A stretch of 64,000 nucleotides of DNA from contig CM060481.1 of assembly GCA_030544235.1 (NCBI GenBank), forward strand, positions 18,342,392 to 18,406,391. Direction: 5' to 3'. The notes under the pieces were generated by a model, which was given only the letters and a program-made list of their open reading frames with translations, ran no database searches and was not told the DNA's origin. Both the position numbers and the translations under genes were made by a program. This document shows positions 11,403-23,190 of the stretch, in pieces; position 1 is the stretch's first letter; each line of letters opens with the position of its first letter. The DNA comes from Lepturacanthus savala. Its lineage: Eukaryota > Chordata > Actinopteri > Scombriformes > Trichiuridae.

Positions 11403-11589
11403 AAAGTCAAATGAATGGCGATACTGCGGCGAGGTAAATGAATCCTATTGATGGGGCATATCAAATTACCAACTAAGTCCAGGTGGTGGAAGTTAACTGG
11501 CTGCTACTGAAATCCTATTACAGTCGCCACCCTCCTTTTCTTTCTCCTCTTCCCCTCTCCCTCCCCCTCATCCATTTCTCCCCTTTTCT

Positions 11590-11780
11590 CCTGCCTAGCA
11601 TCAGAGGAATGGGGATTGTGGATTGTGGCAGGCTGATTCAGACTTAGGTAAAATGACATCTAACTGATGTTGAGACTGGCAGCAGGCTCCTGTAGCAGGG
11701 AGATAAGACCATTGCTGCTGGCATTTCAATTACACTTTACTGCCCCGCACATCTGTTGCGAGAGCTACTTTTCAGCCTTT
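11590..11780. promoter_or_regulatory. Candidate conserved noncoding stretch
   Basis: Non-repetitive sequence of balanced composition with GGGATTGTGGATTGTGG, AGATAAGACC (GATA-type) and CATTTCAATTACAC motifs. It does not code and shows no transposon landmark. Inference only. Confidence 0.22.
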
Positions 11781-12114
11781 TCCCCTCAGGCAAATACAGC
11801 CTTACTCTGACTCCACTGGCTTCCTTTGACTGCACAGCCTCCTTCCCCATTCTTTATCCACAACAAATTCAGATTGTCTTCCTCCTTAGCTTCACTCTAC
11901 CCACTGTTTGTAATCTATTTGTTCGGCCTGTTTAACTCAGAGGGAGCAAAGACTGGACAGATGACAGAGACGCAGGCGCGGGGAAGAAAAAGAAGGCTAA
12001 ATGGCGGGCCAGAGTGATACATAAAGCACGGGTGGGAGACAGTCAAGCGGAGTGAAAGGTACTGTGCCTCGAAAAGGGACAGACGCATAGACAGAGATGA
12101 TTTGTTGCTCTTGC

Positions 12115-12137
12115 TTTTTTTTTTTTTTTTTTTTTTT
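12115..12137. repeat. Poly(T) tract
   Basis: 23 consecutive T. Confidence 0.92.
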
Positions 12138-12785
12138 AAGATTATCTGATTTCATGTCACCAAAACGAACCCACCTGGACCGGTGGTTGCCGCAGCGACA
12201 CGTCTGAAGTTGTGTTTAAGCAGTCAAAGTCCCGGAGCAATTTTGGTATTCATTTTTGCATGAAATTGCGCTTGAGTTTCCATCTGCTAAGACCACCTCT
12301 TATCACGAATGGAAGCACAAAGATAAATCTGTGGCTTTGGTTGGCAGAAGCATCTCCATATGATTACGATTCCCGAAAACTTTTTTTTTCCACGTATGAG
12401 GTTTTGCCTTTGACTTTGATTTACATAGTTAAGATTAAATGTAAACCAAAATACAACTTTTATTGCTATTATGTCAGTTTGTACAGTGTTGGGTTACTGG
12501 GTGGTTCTTACCAATAACATCATCCACAGAACTGCTTTTTCTCTCCCTTTCAGCGGATCGACTGCATATAGTCATTAGAAAGCAACAGGACTAATATGTA
12601 CAGTCAATCCACAGTTTCATGAAACTCTCACTTTACACGTTCGAGGCAGACAGACACAGCTTTTCTCATATTTGCATTAATATGTGCACGCACAGTAAAT
12701 GTCACTGAAAGTTAAACTACTTCCAATGGTTTTCACAAGCTTTTTTCAATTGACACATGTAGAAACATTGTGAACAGTTGTCCAA

Positions 12786-12786
<1 letters not shown>

Positions 12787-12818
<32 letters not shown>
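12787..12818. repeat. Compound (GT)n(GA)n microsatellite
   Basis: About 10 GT units followed by about 5 GA units. Confidence 0.92.
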
Positions 12819-12971
12819 TGAGAGCATACATAAGACACTGAACTTGATTCTGATTCTGTGTGAAATAGAAACAGCCTGAAAACAGTGTAAACCTCCATCT
12901 TCCTCTCGCTCTAACGCACGTGTGAACACACACAATGTGACATCATGAGAATCAGTGTCATAGAGGGGGGG

Positions 12972-13472
12972 TAGGGCTGAGCAACATTTAAAAATGTAAA
13001 AAGCAATTATAAAATACAAAAAAAAATTTCATATTGATCAATATAGATAATTATTTATGATTTTCTTTTAAATATTTGGGGTGAATTTTATGCTTAATGA
13101 CATACTTGTAATATGTAAAGAATATAAGGTGATATAGAATATTTCATATCGGTGTATAACAATGATTATTGATCATTTTTAATTATCTATATTTGCGACC
13201 AGGAAAAGAAAAAGCTGCATGTAACCACTTTACATTAAACCTGATTTAGCGTTTGTCTGTTAAACAACTGGCTGATTCATGTATTATCAAGAGAAGTATG
13301 ATGTTTATGAACCAAGGAGGGGGCAGCATTGTTTTTTTTGTTTGTTTTTTTTAATGCAAACCTTGAGATTTGATTTGAACAATCAATATTATATTGCAGT
13401 TTTTTTCTTATTGTATTGATGATGTGGATATTGACGAAATATACATTAATATTGTTTTATTGCCCAGGCCTA
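12972..13472. mobile_element. Non-autonomous hAT-like element
   Basis: The left terminus is TAGGGCTGAGCAACATTT and the right terminus, reversed, is TAGGCCTGGGCAATAAAAC, giving imperfect inverted ends of the TAGGGCTGGGCAAT type known from teleost hAT MITEs. The interior is AT rich and non-coding, with repeated ATTGATCA-like motifs. Flanks are G rich on both sides (AGGGGGGG and GAAGGGGG), so the 8-bp target duplication is only approximate. Confidence 0.7.
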
Positions 13473-13482
13473 GAAGGGGGTT

Positions 13483-13640
13483 TAGATTAGATTAGATTCA
13501 ACTTTGCACATACAAGGACAAAGCAACGGAATGCAGACAGCATCTAACCAGAAGTGCTTCAGTAGTAATTTAAATGGTATGGTATGTTAAGCTATGGTAT
13601 GTTATATACAGACTATATTATATAATATATACAGACAATA
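13483..13640 (+). mobile_element. Fragment of a common teleost interspersed repeat
   Basis: AGATTAGATTCAACTTTGCA, then ACAAGGACAAAGCAACGGAA and GCATCTAACCAGAAGTGC, is a sequence I know as a frequent fish repeat (usually TTCAACTTTATTGTCATTGC...). It sits right beside the preceding hAT element. Family assignment is uncertain. Confidence 0.5.
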
Positions 13641-13822
13641 CAGTAATGTTTTGGGGGTTTAGAAAAGAGAAAAGACTAAAGTCAGACAGAAAATACAGGG
13701 TTTTTGTAATGTTACAAATAAGACAGCAAACTACAATTCCCATTAGAATACCTGTTTTGGATTTGCTCATCTTTTATCTGTGATAATTGCAATAATTACA
13801 GTTGACCTGCTTGGCCTCCACA

Positions 13823-13837
13823 AGAGAGAGAGAGAGA

Positions 13838-13872
<35 letters not shown>
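13823..13872. repeat. Compound (GA)n/(GT)n microsatellite
   Basis: GA units at 13823-13837 and about 16 GT units at 13840-13872. Its end served as the insertion target of the hAT copy that follows. Confidence 0.95.
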
Positions 13873-13874
<2 letters not shown>

Positions 13875-14512
13875 GGGATGGGAATCGAGAACTGGTTCCT
13901 GTAGACAACCGGTTCCGTGTTTATCAATTCCATGGAATCGTTTGGCAGTTTATCCAATGATTCTCTTATCGATTCCAACCAACGTATGTCACGTAATTTA
14001 CACAAGTTACGCGCGCTCGATTCCAGCGAGCACGACTAATTAGGTGATGACGTTACGCCGGTTTAGCACGTCGTAAACAACAATGGCGCCCGCCAGATTC
14101 AAACGCTCCAAAGTTTGGCTTCACTTTATGAAAACAGATGGCAACAAGGCGACTTGCAGTCATTGCAGAATGGACATAACATCGTCCGGGGGGGAACACG
14201 ACAAATATGCACAAACATTTGGGCACACAACATGGAATTATATTCAAGGAGTGTCTTGTTTTTGATGCTTCGGAGTGATACATCTCAACCCGGCAGCAGC
14301 TGCAGTAGCCGAGCTATCACCTCTACGGTTACGAAAGGCAACTCTGGTAAGTAGCTATCCCACTGCCTATGTGCTTATTTGTAAAACACGCTATAACATT
14401 AGTGTCGATAAGATAAATAACTTATAAGATAAATTAGAATCAATAAGAGAATCTAATCGTTAAGCAGTATCGATAATGGAATCGGAAAAAATCGTATCAT
14501 TTCCCATCCCTA
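13873..14512 (+). mobile_element. hAT element with a decayed BED-finger exon
   Basis: The ends are TAGGGATGGGAATCGA and, reversed, TAGGGATGGGAAATGATACG. They are flanked by GTGTGTGT (13865-13872) and GTGTGTGC (14513-14520), matching at 7 of 8 positions, though the left copy is microsatellite. Total length 640 bp, far below an autonomous hAT (usually 2.5-5 kb). The element keeps the N-terminal coding part of a transposase with a BED-type zinc finger and lacks the RNase-H catalytic domain, so it cannot move itself. It is oriented left to right. Confidence 0.85.
14083..14265 (+). pseudogene. BED zinc finger remnant of a hAT transposase
   Basis: The frame starts MAPARFKRSKVWLHF and continues with KATCSHCRMDI. 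The SKVW...F...C-x2-C layout is the first half of a BED finger as found in hAT transposases and ZBED proteins. The histidine half is garbled (EHDKYAQTFGHTTW). The next frame recovers a KECLVFDASE stretch typical of the following segment, so a frameshift lies at about 14215-14240. A GTAAGTAG donor-like site follows at about 14347, which would fit an exon of the intact transposase gene. Known role: BED fingers bind DNA at the transposon ends. Confidence 0.7.
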
Positions 14513-16419
14513 GTGTGTGCGCGTACATGTACGCGTGTTCGCGTGTGCATGCGTCTGCACATGTGTGCTGCCCTGGAAGATTTAATTAGGCCGGGAGCAG
14601 TTAGAAGAGATTAACATCCATGCTGTCTGAGCTGTCATGTCGGCGGAGCGTGTCAAAGCCCTCCGCAGTCCCCGGCACTGCTGAATGGCAGACTGGAACA
14701 GGTGTCTCTGTGGTGTCATAACACACACGCGGACACACTAACTGCACAGGCACACTAAGCAGATGACAATAGGCATCCTTGAACACTGCGTCCGAGAAGG
14801 AAACAAACCCTTACGTTTCTGAAAGCGACGACATTCCAAATGACACGTCATGAACAGAACTATCCGCAAACTTGCATTAAGGAGGTTTGCATATTACACT
14901 ACTTAAAACTCTTCGCTGGGGGAAAAAAACAAAAAAAAACAACCTCATAAGAACCTTAATGGTGCAATAAGTAAGAGTTTCACTCCCTCACACTAGCAAA
15001 TCAGTATAATTTATCTGCAGGGACATAATTAAAGAGCTGATCTGAATCAATGGCTCAAGAGATACTTCCTTGCAAGATCAGAAAAACTAAAAATTATCTG
15101 TAAGAATAAAACATTGCTTAATAATAGCTGTTTTTTTTATGTTTTACACATAGCATACTGAGCCCAGGATTAGTGGGATGAGTGTGAGCTGCACATCAGG
15201 GCTAAAGGAAGCACAGAAGCCTCATGAAAAGTGTTTTAGGTGACGGTCTAAATGACAAATTTCCCAAGCTCTTTGTTAACCTTTAAATAGACTAGCAAGT
15301 CAGCCACGGGGCTTGGCACTAAAATAACCTTGCTGGTGCAGCTTCAGGGTAGGATTGTATTTAGGAGCTAACGCTGTCTTTTGATCTTCATCGATCCAGT
15401 GTGTGGCCAGATTGCGTTGCTTCCTGGAAGAAGCCAGGATAAATTATTAAAGAAACCCGTCTAAATGCGTAGACCAAGACCTCTGCAGAGACAATGAACA
15501 CTTTGTCCTTTCTGTAGCAGATTTCCCTATGAATGAGCTGCGTAATAACATGCCAAGAAAGTGAAAGCAGTACGTTAACTATTAAACGCTTATAGGTTTG
15601 TTAATTGAAATTATTGATGCCTTTATATGTAATCAGTATTGTTTGACCAGATAAACTGAAACTGTTAGAAAGCCCATGTTTAACCTATGTTAATTTGTCC
15701 ATTGAATTTGTATTTAGTTGTGTTGTACTTTTCGGTGAGTTCCTATTTTTCCTTATGTTCATGAACGCACCTCGCCTGTGTTTTACCGTGCAGTTTATAG
15801 CTCCGCAAAAGTAGTGGACAACGCATTTCCGTTCCTCCGTATCCTGCACCCCCGTAATTGTGCGTGAATGATAAGGGTGAGTTCCTCCACTTAATGTAAC
15901 TTAACTTACTATTATGGATACAATATCATGTTAATTATTATTACTGTAATATGTTGACGTGAGTTATGTTACATTGCTAATGCTACAGGTGCTAATTAGC
16001 TACCCCACGCTGTTTAAGCTATGAGCCTCATGCTAGATGTTTACATAAGGAGTGCGTATTGTTAAATACAATGCTTATCTATTATTATATTATTGTGCAT
16101 TGTGTAAATCTTGTACTGTTCTGATTTCTGTTTTATTTTATTAAAGGAACCACAATAAACCGGAATAAATATTGGACATCTGTCTCTGTCCTTTAACAGG
16201 GACACCCCATATACCTTACCGCTCCCTCCTGGAGCAAGCATTGTCTCCATTTTAGAAACTATATTCATAATTTAAAAAATAAGCAATGTGTGTGTGTGTG
16301 TGTCTTCAATGCAACATGAAATGGTTGTTTTTTTTTAGGGAGCTTTTCCTTATATGATTTAAGGGGCCAAGGACAGCAGATGTATTGCTGTATAGAATCT
16401 AAAGCTGCCTGAGGCAAAT

Positions 16420-16475
16420 CGGTCATTCTGGGCTATTATTTTGGACAAATAAAATTGACTTGACTTGATAATAAA
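16420..16475 (+). repeat. 3' terminus of an unclassified fish retroelement
   Basis: TTTTGGACAAATAAAATTGA followed by CTTGACTTGA is a tail motif I associate with teleost interspersed repeats ending in short tandem units. A similar tail (ACTATATAAATAAAGTTGA) occurs at about 7052-7080. The bodies are not recognisable. Confidence 0.35.
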
Positions 16476-17489
16476 ACGATCATATACATGATTAGGGCAG
16501 CTGGGTTGCCTACAGCGGCGGAAGCCTGTCCTATGTTAGTTTAGACAAGAATCCCTAGATCCATGTGCAAGATACTGAAAGTAAAAGTGCTCCAGGGTTA
16601 GTTTCCTACTCCTGTCCAGTAAAAAAAAAGTAGATATTTCCTTTCCTTTTAAAACCAGTAAATCAATAAAACATTATTAGTCAGTTGAGGCCGCATGTAG
16701 AGGTCTAAACAAAACAACGATAATGCAGCTGAGACAAGTCTTCCCATCAGGTATCAGGTGAGATTACCTGTGCTCATCACCGGGCTGCGGTTGACTGATT
16801 CACCTTGGCTCCGCTGTGATTTCCTCACAGTGTAGCATAACACAACCGAGCAGAGCAGATCTGTGAGCCCTGTCCATAGCCATCAGGCTACAGGCGGGCT
16901 GATAGCTGCTGGCAGCTCTGCCTGTTCCTCTCTTGTTGTCTTTGATCAGCCTGATCACTGACGCACTGCCGTGCCAGCGGCCCACAGTACTGGGGACTAC
17001 CTGACACCGCCAGGAGCACAATACACACATCTAGAGTCCAACACGCGCTCGCACGTGGTAACAGAGGCAGGGTGGTTAAACAAAGCCTCGGTCTGACACA
17101 TATTACAGTGATCCATAATTGTTTGGATCCGGTGTTCAATCAGGAAAACTAATCTTCTAATTTTGTGCTCAGGAATAACAAGGGTATCGCGCAAGATAAT
17201 GTGTCAAGTTTCAGATCAAATGTTCATAATTGTTTAGACATTTACAATTTATGTAAAACTACGAAAAACAGATTTGAAATTTAAACAGAATACTTAGAAA
17301 CAATATAATATAGACATGCACCTGAAGTGAGGTCATGGAGCGACATACGTGTGTAAAATAGCTGTCATCAATAAAACCTGGGTTAGGAAAACAGCAAAAA
17401 AAAGTTGCAGCTTTGACGATCTAAAGATTGCGTTGCCTGAAATCATTGAAATCTTGGTTTTCAATGAAATGGACGGATCATTTCTTGCC

Positions 17490-17545
17490 CAGCTGCAACT
17501 AACAGCTATTTTCATAATCAAGTATTGTACTGCTACTATTTTGCC
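17490..17545 (+). mobile_element. End fragment of a hAT MITE (CAGGGCTGCAACTAAC family)
   Basis: CAGCTGCAACTAACAGC, TATTTTCATAATCAAG and TACTATTTTGCC match the left end of the abundant teleost MITE that begins CAGGGCTGCAACTAACGATT. The match fades after about 60 bases. The same family occurs at 63727. Confidence 0.5.
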
Positions 17546-17999
17546 AAAAATATCTTGCTACCTTGCTGGTTGCTTCAACATATTGTATTGACATATCAGT
17601 ACCATTATGCCAGTAGGTTTATAATTATTTATATTTATTAGTTCTACTTTGTTGGCATGAAACAGTACAAGTTACATGATCAGAATTACAATGTTTTCCA
17701 TTTAATTGGCAGGTGCCATTTAAAAATCTGTCAATGGCAGTTTTCACTTAAGTTAGCTAGCTAAAGCTACACATTAATTTGAAAACTATGGTTATATGAA
17801 CTACAGTTTAGTATAACTTTGGTTTTATTTCCATAGATCAGGCCATTGACTATCAGTTTTGATATTACTGTACTCACCTGGGTAATTGCTGAAATCTTGA
17901 AACATGACATTCTGAAAAATATGTCCGAATGAGTGTCAGTCAATAAGACTTGTAAATAAACCACATTATTTAGAATATAAAATGGATGAAAATGATGAT

Positions 18000-18520
18000 C
18001 TATCTATCTATAAAACAAGGAGCATCTGTGTCTGTGGCTCACTAATCTCTGCCTGTTTTTCCTTTTGGATATAGCTTGCACATGGTACGATAGCATGTAT
18101 CCTTTTTTGTGGAATATTTTTGATAGATATTCAAAACCTCATGACTAACATTAAAATTTAAACTCCCATAGACTTACATATCACAGCGCTATCCTGTAGC
18201 ACCGCTTTTTGTTACAGCGTAAAGCTCCATATCACAGCGTTCCTCCTCATGTTGCTTCCCAGCACTTTCATTACATTTCAAAGCTCTGTTATCCTGTTTC
18301 TTCCTGCGCTGATCTTGCAGTCAACGTAACGAAATTGTAACATCTCTTTAAAACCACACATACAGACGTTAGACAGTTTAGCTGCTACTTTATTCCTCGC
18401 CTTAACACAGGCTACATTGAGCTGTAGCTGTCTTACTCCAAGACGCGTTAATAGACCCTCAGGAAATCCCGGCGCTATCACCTAACAAAACACAATCTGG
18501 GCCTAAACTCATTTATTTAT
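18000..18520. other. Possible unclassified interspersed repeat
   Basis: A TCTATCTATCTATAAAACAA start followed by GGAGCATCTGTGTCTGTGGC, then a body with three spaced CATATCACAGCG / TATCACAGCG repeats, suggests a repeat (perhaps Helitron-like). No 3' hairpin/CTAG end was located. Low confidence. Confidence 0.22.
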
Positions 18521-19210
18521 AGACACGTATAAAAGTAACATGCCCAGGTAAAGAAAAAAGTATGAAGGAGGGGGATTTATCATAAGTCCAGTTTTACTTG
18601 GCCTTTCAACACAATAATAATACAACAACTGTATTGATGACGCACAACTCTCCTTATTTCAAGGTATGTCCATGTCTTATCCAATGTACAATTTCATTTG
18701 GCCAAACATTTAAAAAAAAAGGACTTCAGCTTCCATTTTTCTACAGGAATACATACTTCCCACAGGCACTGCACTAGTTAATATGAAGTGCTACTGCTTG
18801 TTTATACTGACACTCATAGAAAAGCAAGGAGTCTTTTCAGGAGGTTTGAGGTGACTCCCATGCGTGGGTAACAGTACGATGGTGAAGGCCTGATCAAGCA
18901 GGGCAGCTCAGCTGTGGCTAAGCTCCTGTGAGGATATGGTGAGGATAACAGTATGACAGGGGAACGCTGAGGGACAGTCCGAGCCCTTATGGGAGAGGAC
19001 GGAGTTCATGGTCTTGCATGTGTGTGTGTGTGTGTTGCATGTGTTGCATGTCAGAGAAACAGGGGGACAGGGATGAATCCTTCGGGGGCACATGGATGAC
19101 CTTGAGTAAGTCTGCTATACATAACTTGACAGGCTGTTCACAAAAGGCACATGCTGACAATGTCAGAACAGTACAACTAAATGTCAGGAATGTCATTAAC
19201 AGGAGTACCC

Positions 19211-19233
19211 CCCCACACACACACACACACACA
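19211..19233. repeat. (CA)n microsatellite
   Basis: About 10 CA units. Further short CA/GT tracts lie at 19018-19035, 19468-19484 and 20291-20307. Confidence 0.9.
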
Positions 19234-19933
19234 ACACAAATACACACTTTTCCTGCTCTCTCGCTTTCTTTTTTTTTTACCTTCCCACCTTTTTCTTTCA
19301 ACGAGATGCTGCTGACAGTTTAGATCCCCCGATGACCAATGTCAACTCAAGGTGCTGACACATTGAAGAGGAGGACGGGACCCTTTAAACACATTACAGG
19401 TACACAAACACACAAACACACAAGGCTATACCCCGCCCCCTTCTGCTGCTCAGCCGACTCTCTCCAACACACACACACACACAAAGGTAAACTGACAAAA
19501 CAGCACAGTAATATACCTACAGTAGCTGTGGTTTGTTTGTAGTCTGAGATGCCCCGTGGAAAAGTGAGCTAATATGCAGGGGAAGTTGTGAGATACCTAG
19601 CTATTGATCCTCGGGGCCACAAGTCCCAGCAGCAGCCTTTTAAATGTCAGCTTTTAATTTCCTTCTCCCTCCTTCACTGAAAAAGATTTATTCAAAGCAG
19701 TGCTGTTCCAGGAGATATCAGATAGCACGGTGACAGTCTTTTAAAGAGCTTTTGTTTGGTTTAGGCATTCATGGCTTTTTTTTTTTTGTATCAGACTCTT
19801 TTATTCAACCGGAGGAGGAGGAAGTTTCTGCATTGGGCACCGAGTTGAAAGGCAATCTCCCCCTTCCATTGTAAGGCGATGTACAACTGGAACTTCTTTA
19901 ATTAGGGCTTCTCTGTCACTGAGTGACAGCAGC

Positions 19934-20021
19934 GGCCAATACCCTCCAGACACTGATGGAGGTCACACACAAGCACATAAACACACACACGCACCGAGTG
20001 GCGTGTGGATACACGCGCACG
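19934..20021 (+). repeat. Local direct repeat, copy A
   Basis: Shares GGCCAATACCCTCCAGAC, CTGATGGAGGTC, ACACAAGCAC and a GTGGATACACGC-like stretch, in the same order, with 27538-27622. CCTCCA...TGGAGG can form a short hairpin. Confidence 0.8.
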
Positions 20022-20451
20022 CGACCATACACACAAGTAGATAAACGCAGACACAAACACTGCAATTGTAAAACATTAACCTTTTAAATTATGAATGAAT
20101 AATATACGGCTCGCACAATGAGCTAGCTGTGAAAGCCCAGTGATAAACATTAGTTCACCTCTACCAATGTCTGTTATTGCCTTCAGGTAATTACCGAGCC
20201 ACATACTGCACATGCTACAGAAACACAGTGGCACTATAATAAGATCACACATTCATGTTGTGATTTGATAATGAGTGTCTTTGTAGTTGCAGTGTGTGTG
20301 TGTGTGTTCTTTTTGGAATCGGTATGTGAAGAATGCGTCATGGTGAGCTAGCCACAGATCATCAGATATATGGAGACTCATCTCTTGTTTAAGTGACAGG
20401 GTGTTTGGACAGCTCCCAGGCAAAAAGACCCTATGCTCTTTAAACATGCAG

Positions 20452-20470
20452 CCCCCCCCCCCCCCCCCCC
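20452..20470. repeat. Poly(C) tract
   Basis: 19 consecutive C; the G-rich strand can form a quadruplex. Confidence 0.92.
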
Positions 20471-21659
20471 TATCACCAACCTGCACCCTGCTTATCGTCC
20501 TCATGTGTCCCTTATAAATAACACTATCCACTTTTCTTATTCTCTCTTTTATTTGTCACTTAGTCAACTACAATAAAATAGAATAGTTAGTAACACCAGG
20601 AGGAAGGAGGATATCATTACAGCATCCTCAAATAGGCCTGATTTCAGTTGGTACAGATCAACCCCATCTCCAAAAAAAAAAAATGGACAGACATGGATAG
20701 CAGAACGAAAGGTTCCTAGTTTAAAGGTGATTTTTATCAACTTACGAATGTGAAATGGTATACATAACAAACGAAAGAAAAGCGTGTGCTCTTTTTTAAT
20801 ATTCATGGGCGAAAAGAAAAGAGGTTTGCGCTTTTCCCGAAGCCCGAACAGCGTGTTCTTGCTGTGCCACGCTACGACGGGGACAGAGCTAGTTCCAGCC
20901 AGTCCACCTCCACTCCCTCAGCAGCAGCACTGCCTCTGCCACGGGCACTCAGTGAGGGATGAGCAGAGAGGCTGCAACAGCCCAATGCCTCGTCCCTCCT
21001 CTCCCTCCCCCACCCCCCCCATCCACCACATTTGTCTTCTCACCTTCTTTTTTCCTCCCGTCTCTTACTTCTCCCCTTCTGCTTTAAACATGGAAGAGTT
21101 AATTTGCTCATTCTGCAGGCAGCATCGCTTTCTATTTATCTTTCTTCTTGTGTTTTTTCCCCTCCCTCTCCCTGCCTCGCTCAGGCAAGGCTGTGCTGTC
21201 AGGCCCCTTCCAGAGCAGTGGGGTTGTCAGGAGTGATGATGACTATCAACCTTCTGCTGTCTTCCACTACGCTCCTGGGAGATTTACAGGCTCGCTGACT
21301 ACCAGGCATGAAAACCAATCTCTCTTTCTCATTCTTCCCTCCCTTCCTCCCATCCGTGCTTGCCTCGCTCCTTCCATCTCACTCCCTCTATTTCAACATC
21401 TCCTCCGTTACCCAAAAAAAAAAAGAGAGGGGGGGAAAAAAAAGCTCATTATGGAGAGATGTGTGCAAAACAACATTGAAATTCGTGTGTGGACAGTGGG
21501 AAGCGATTGCTCCTCTTGAGGGTTATTGTGGATGTGTCAGAGGGGAATAGCGTCCTCAGAATGATACGCCTGGTCTTTGACAGCCTATCTTGCCCATCTT
21601 CATCTTCATCTCCTCATTGCTCCAGCTCCTTCACCGGCTTGCAACACATGAGCATCCGT

Positions 21660-21850
21660 CTACGTTTCTCAAGCTGCGGGTAATTATAGCACCGCAGAAA
21701 GGTGCTGGGCTAATTGCCGCCTCAAAATAGTAATTGCTTTATTATTGCGACCATTTTTGGTAATGATCGTTCAAAGGCATTATGTTAATGCAATTAAATG
21801 GTTTCATTATTATTTGTGCTTGTGCTTATTGATGGGATTTTGCAAAAGCC
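21660..21850. promoter_or_regulatory. Candidate conserved noncoding element
   Basis: Dense AT-core homeodomain-type sites: GGGTAATTATAGC, GCTAATTGCCGC, AGTAATTGC, GTAATGATCG and GCAATTAAATGG. No repeat or coding signature. Inference from motif density alone. Confidence 0.3.
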
Positions 21851-22242
21851 GGGCGACCGAATGCAGTTCTACTCGAAGGAGTCTTCGTTGCGACGAGGAG
21901 ACAGCTCAAGAAAGAGGGGGAAACAGAGACACTGTGCTAAATAATTCTGTCACCTGCTTAGAGGTCACTGCCTGCGTTGTCCACATAATCCTCACCAACC
22001 AAAAAAGATGCAAATCATTAGTTCTATAATCCCTAAAATATCGTATTCGCATACTTTCAGCGGCATCAAAGACCACCACGGATGACACCAGACCAAGGTC
22101 AGGCAATAAACATGCCGCCATCCCCCTGATCAAAGACCCAAATCAACTAAGACGTCATATCCATGCATTACTAAATATCGCGTCTCAGATTTCATGAACA
22201 TATAACCACTACCTTTCAGAACTGTCTGGGGAGGAAATCTGT

Positions 22243-22262
22243 ATTTGCATTAATTTGCAAAT
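22243..22262. promoter_or_regulatory. Octamer-type dyad (POU site pair)
   Basis: ATTTGCAT and TTTGCAAAT lie back to back, giving 7-base inverted arms ATTTGCA / TGCAAAT around TTAATT. ATTTGCAT is the reverse of the POU octamer ATGCAAAT. An AACCACTA (RUNX-type) motif lies about 40 bases to its left. Confidence 0.4.
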
Positions 22263-22852
22263 CCAGCAAAGGAACCATGCTGGCTAGCGGAATAAATATG
22301 AGCTTTAATATGCACACAGTGCTGACACCACTCTTCAAAAGGAAGGTAATAGACGTAAATGACATGTAAATGTTATTTAGATTGCCATCTAATAGCATAC
22401 AAAGCAGCACAGTGTCTCACCTTATCAAATATTTGAATTGGGAGAAGACGTGGCCCCACCTAGTTCCTGGGCCAGGTCTATTATTGATATCTGTGAGTGT
22501 GTCTCTTTGTATGTGTATGAGGTGTGCATGCGTGCATGTATGTGATCTCTAATGATCTCCGGTCCTGTCTGTCACACACTACATACTTTCTACAGTGTGT
22601 GAGGTAAACACATGTGCGATGCTTTCATTGACATTTGGTAGGCTCATTAAAATCCGATCACACCTCAGGAGGACAGCTTGAGGAGAATTCCTCTTCCCTG
22701 TGCTTAGACAAGATAGCGTGATGCTTAACTTTTTTTTTTTCCCCTTATATGAGCCTTGTTAGCTTTGTACCTATCAGGTCTTTACTCATGCTGAGCGACA
22801 AGGCTGGATTGACATCAGATATAGAAAAGGCAGAGAACACAGCTTCAGGTGA

Positions 22853-23190
22853 ATCAGTCACTGGCTCGAGATGCCAGGCTGAACTTAAGGCTGCCTCCCT
22901 TGGAATATTAAACATACTTCTGTAGCCGGATTTACTTCTAATGTAAAACTTGATAGAACATGAAAAAAAAAAAAAACATCTCTACATGAATAGAGAGGAT
23001 AAATTGGAAGTGTATGTAGCGTTGTAATAGGTAAAAGACCGGATTTTGCCACCAGCATTGTCGCGCCACGACTCCCGTAATATCAGGTGTCAGAGTAAAC
23101 GCTGTTATTTTTGTTTTCTTGCACAATCTGCATTAATTAGAAAAAAAAAAAAAAAGCACCCCCCCACCCCCCCTTGATCAGGCGTAACAC
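22853..23190 (+). repeat. Duplicated segment, copy A
   Basis: Shares an ordered series of blocks with 24706-24990: GTCACTGGCT, GAGATGCCAGGCTGA, AAAACTTGATAGAACATGAA, CTACATGAATA, TGTCAGAGTAAA and TTGCACAATCT. Copy A has longer A tracts and a divergent 70-bp middle. Confidence 0.85.

Noticed and set aside
15660..16260. Possible solo LTR (AATAAA-type signals, two donor-like GGTGAGTTCC sites)
   Set aside because: I could not find TG...CA ends with a short target duplication, a primer-binding site or a polypurine tract, so I left it unannotated.
21906..22133. VVVFDAAES peptide, superficially like the LIFDACFES segment of CCP6
   Set aside because: Only F-D-A and E-S coincide; flanking residues and splice sites do not fit the upstream agbl4 exon.
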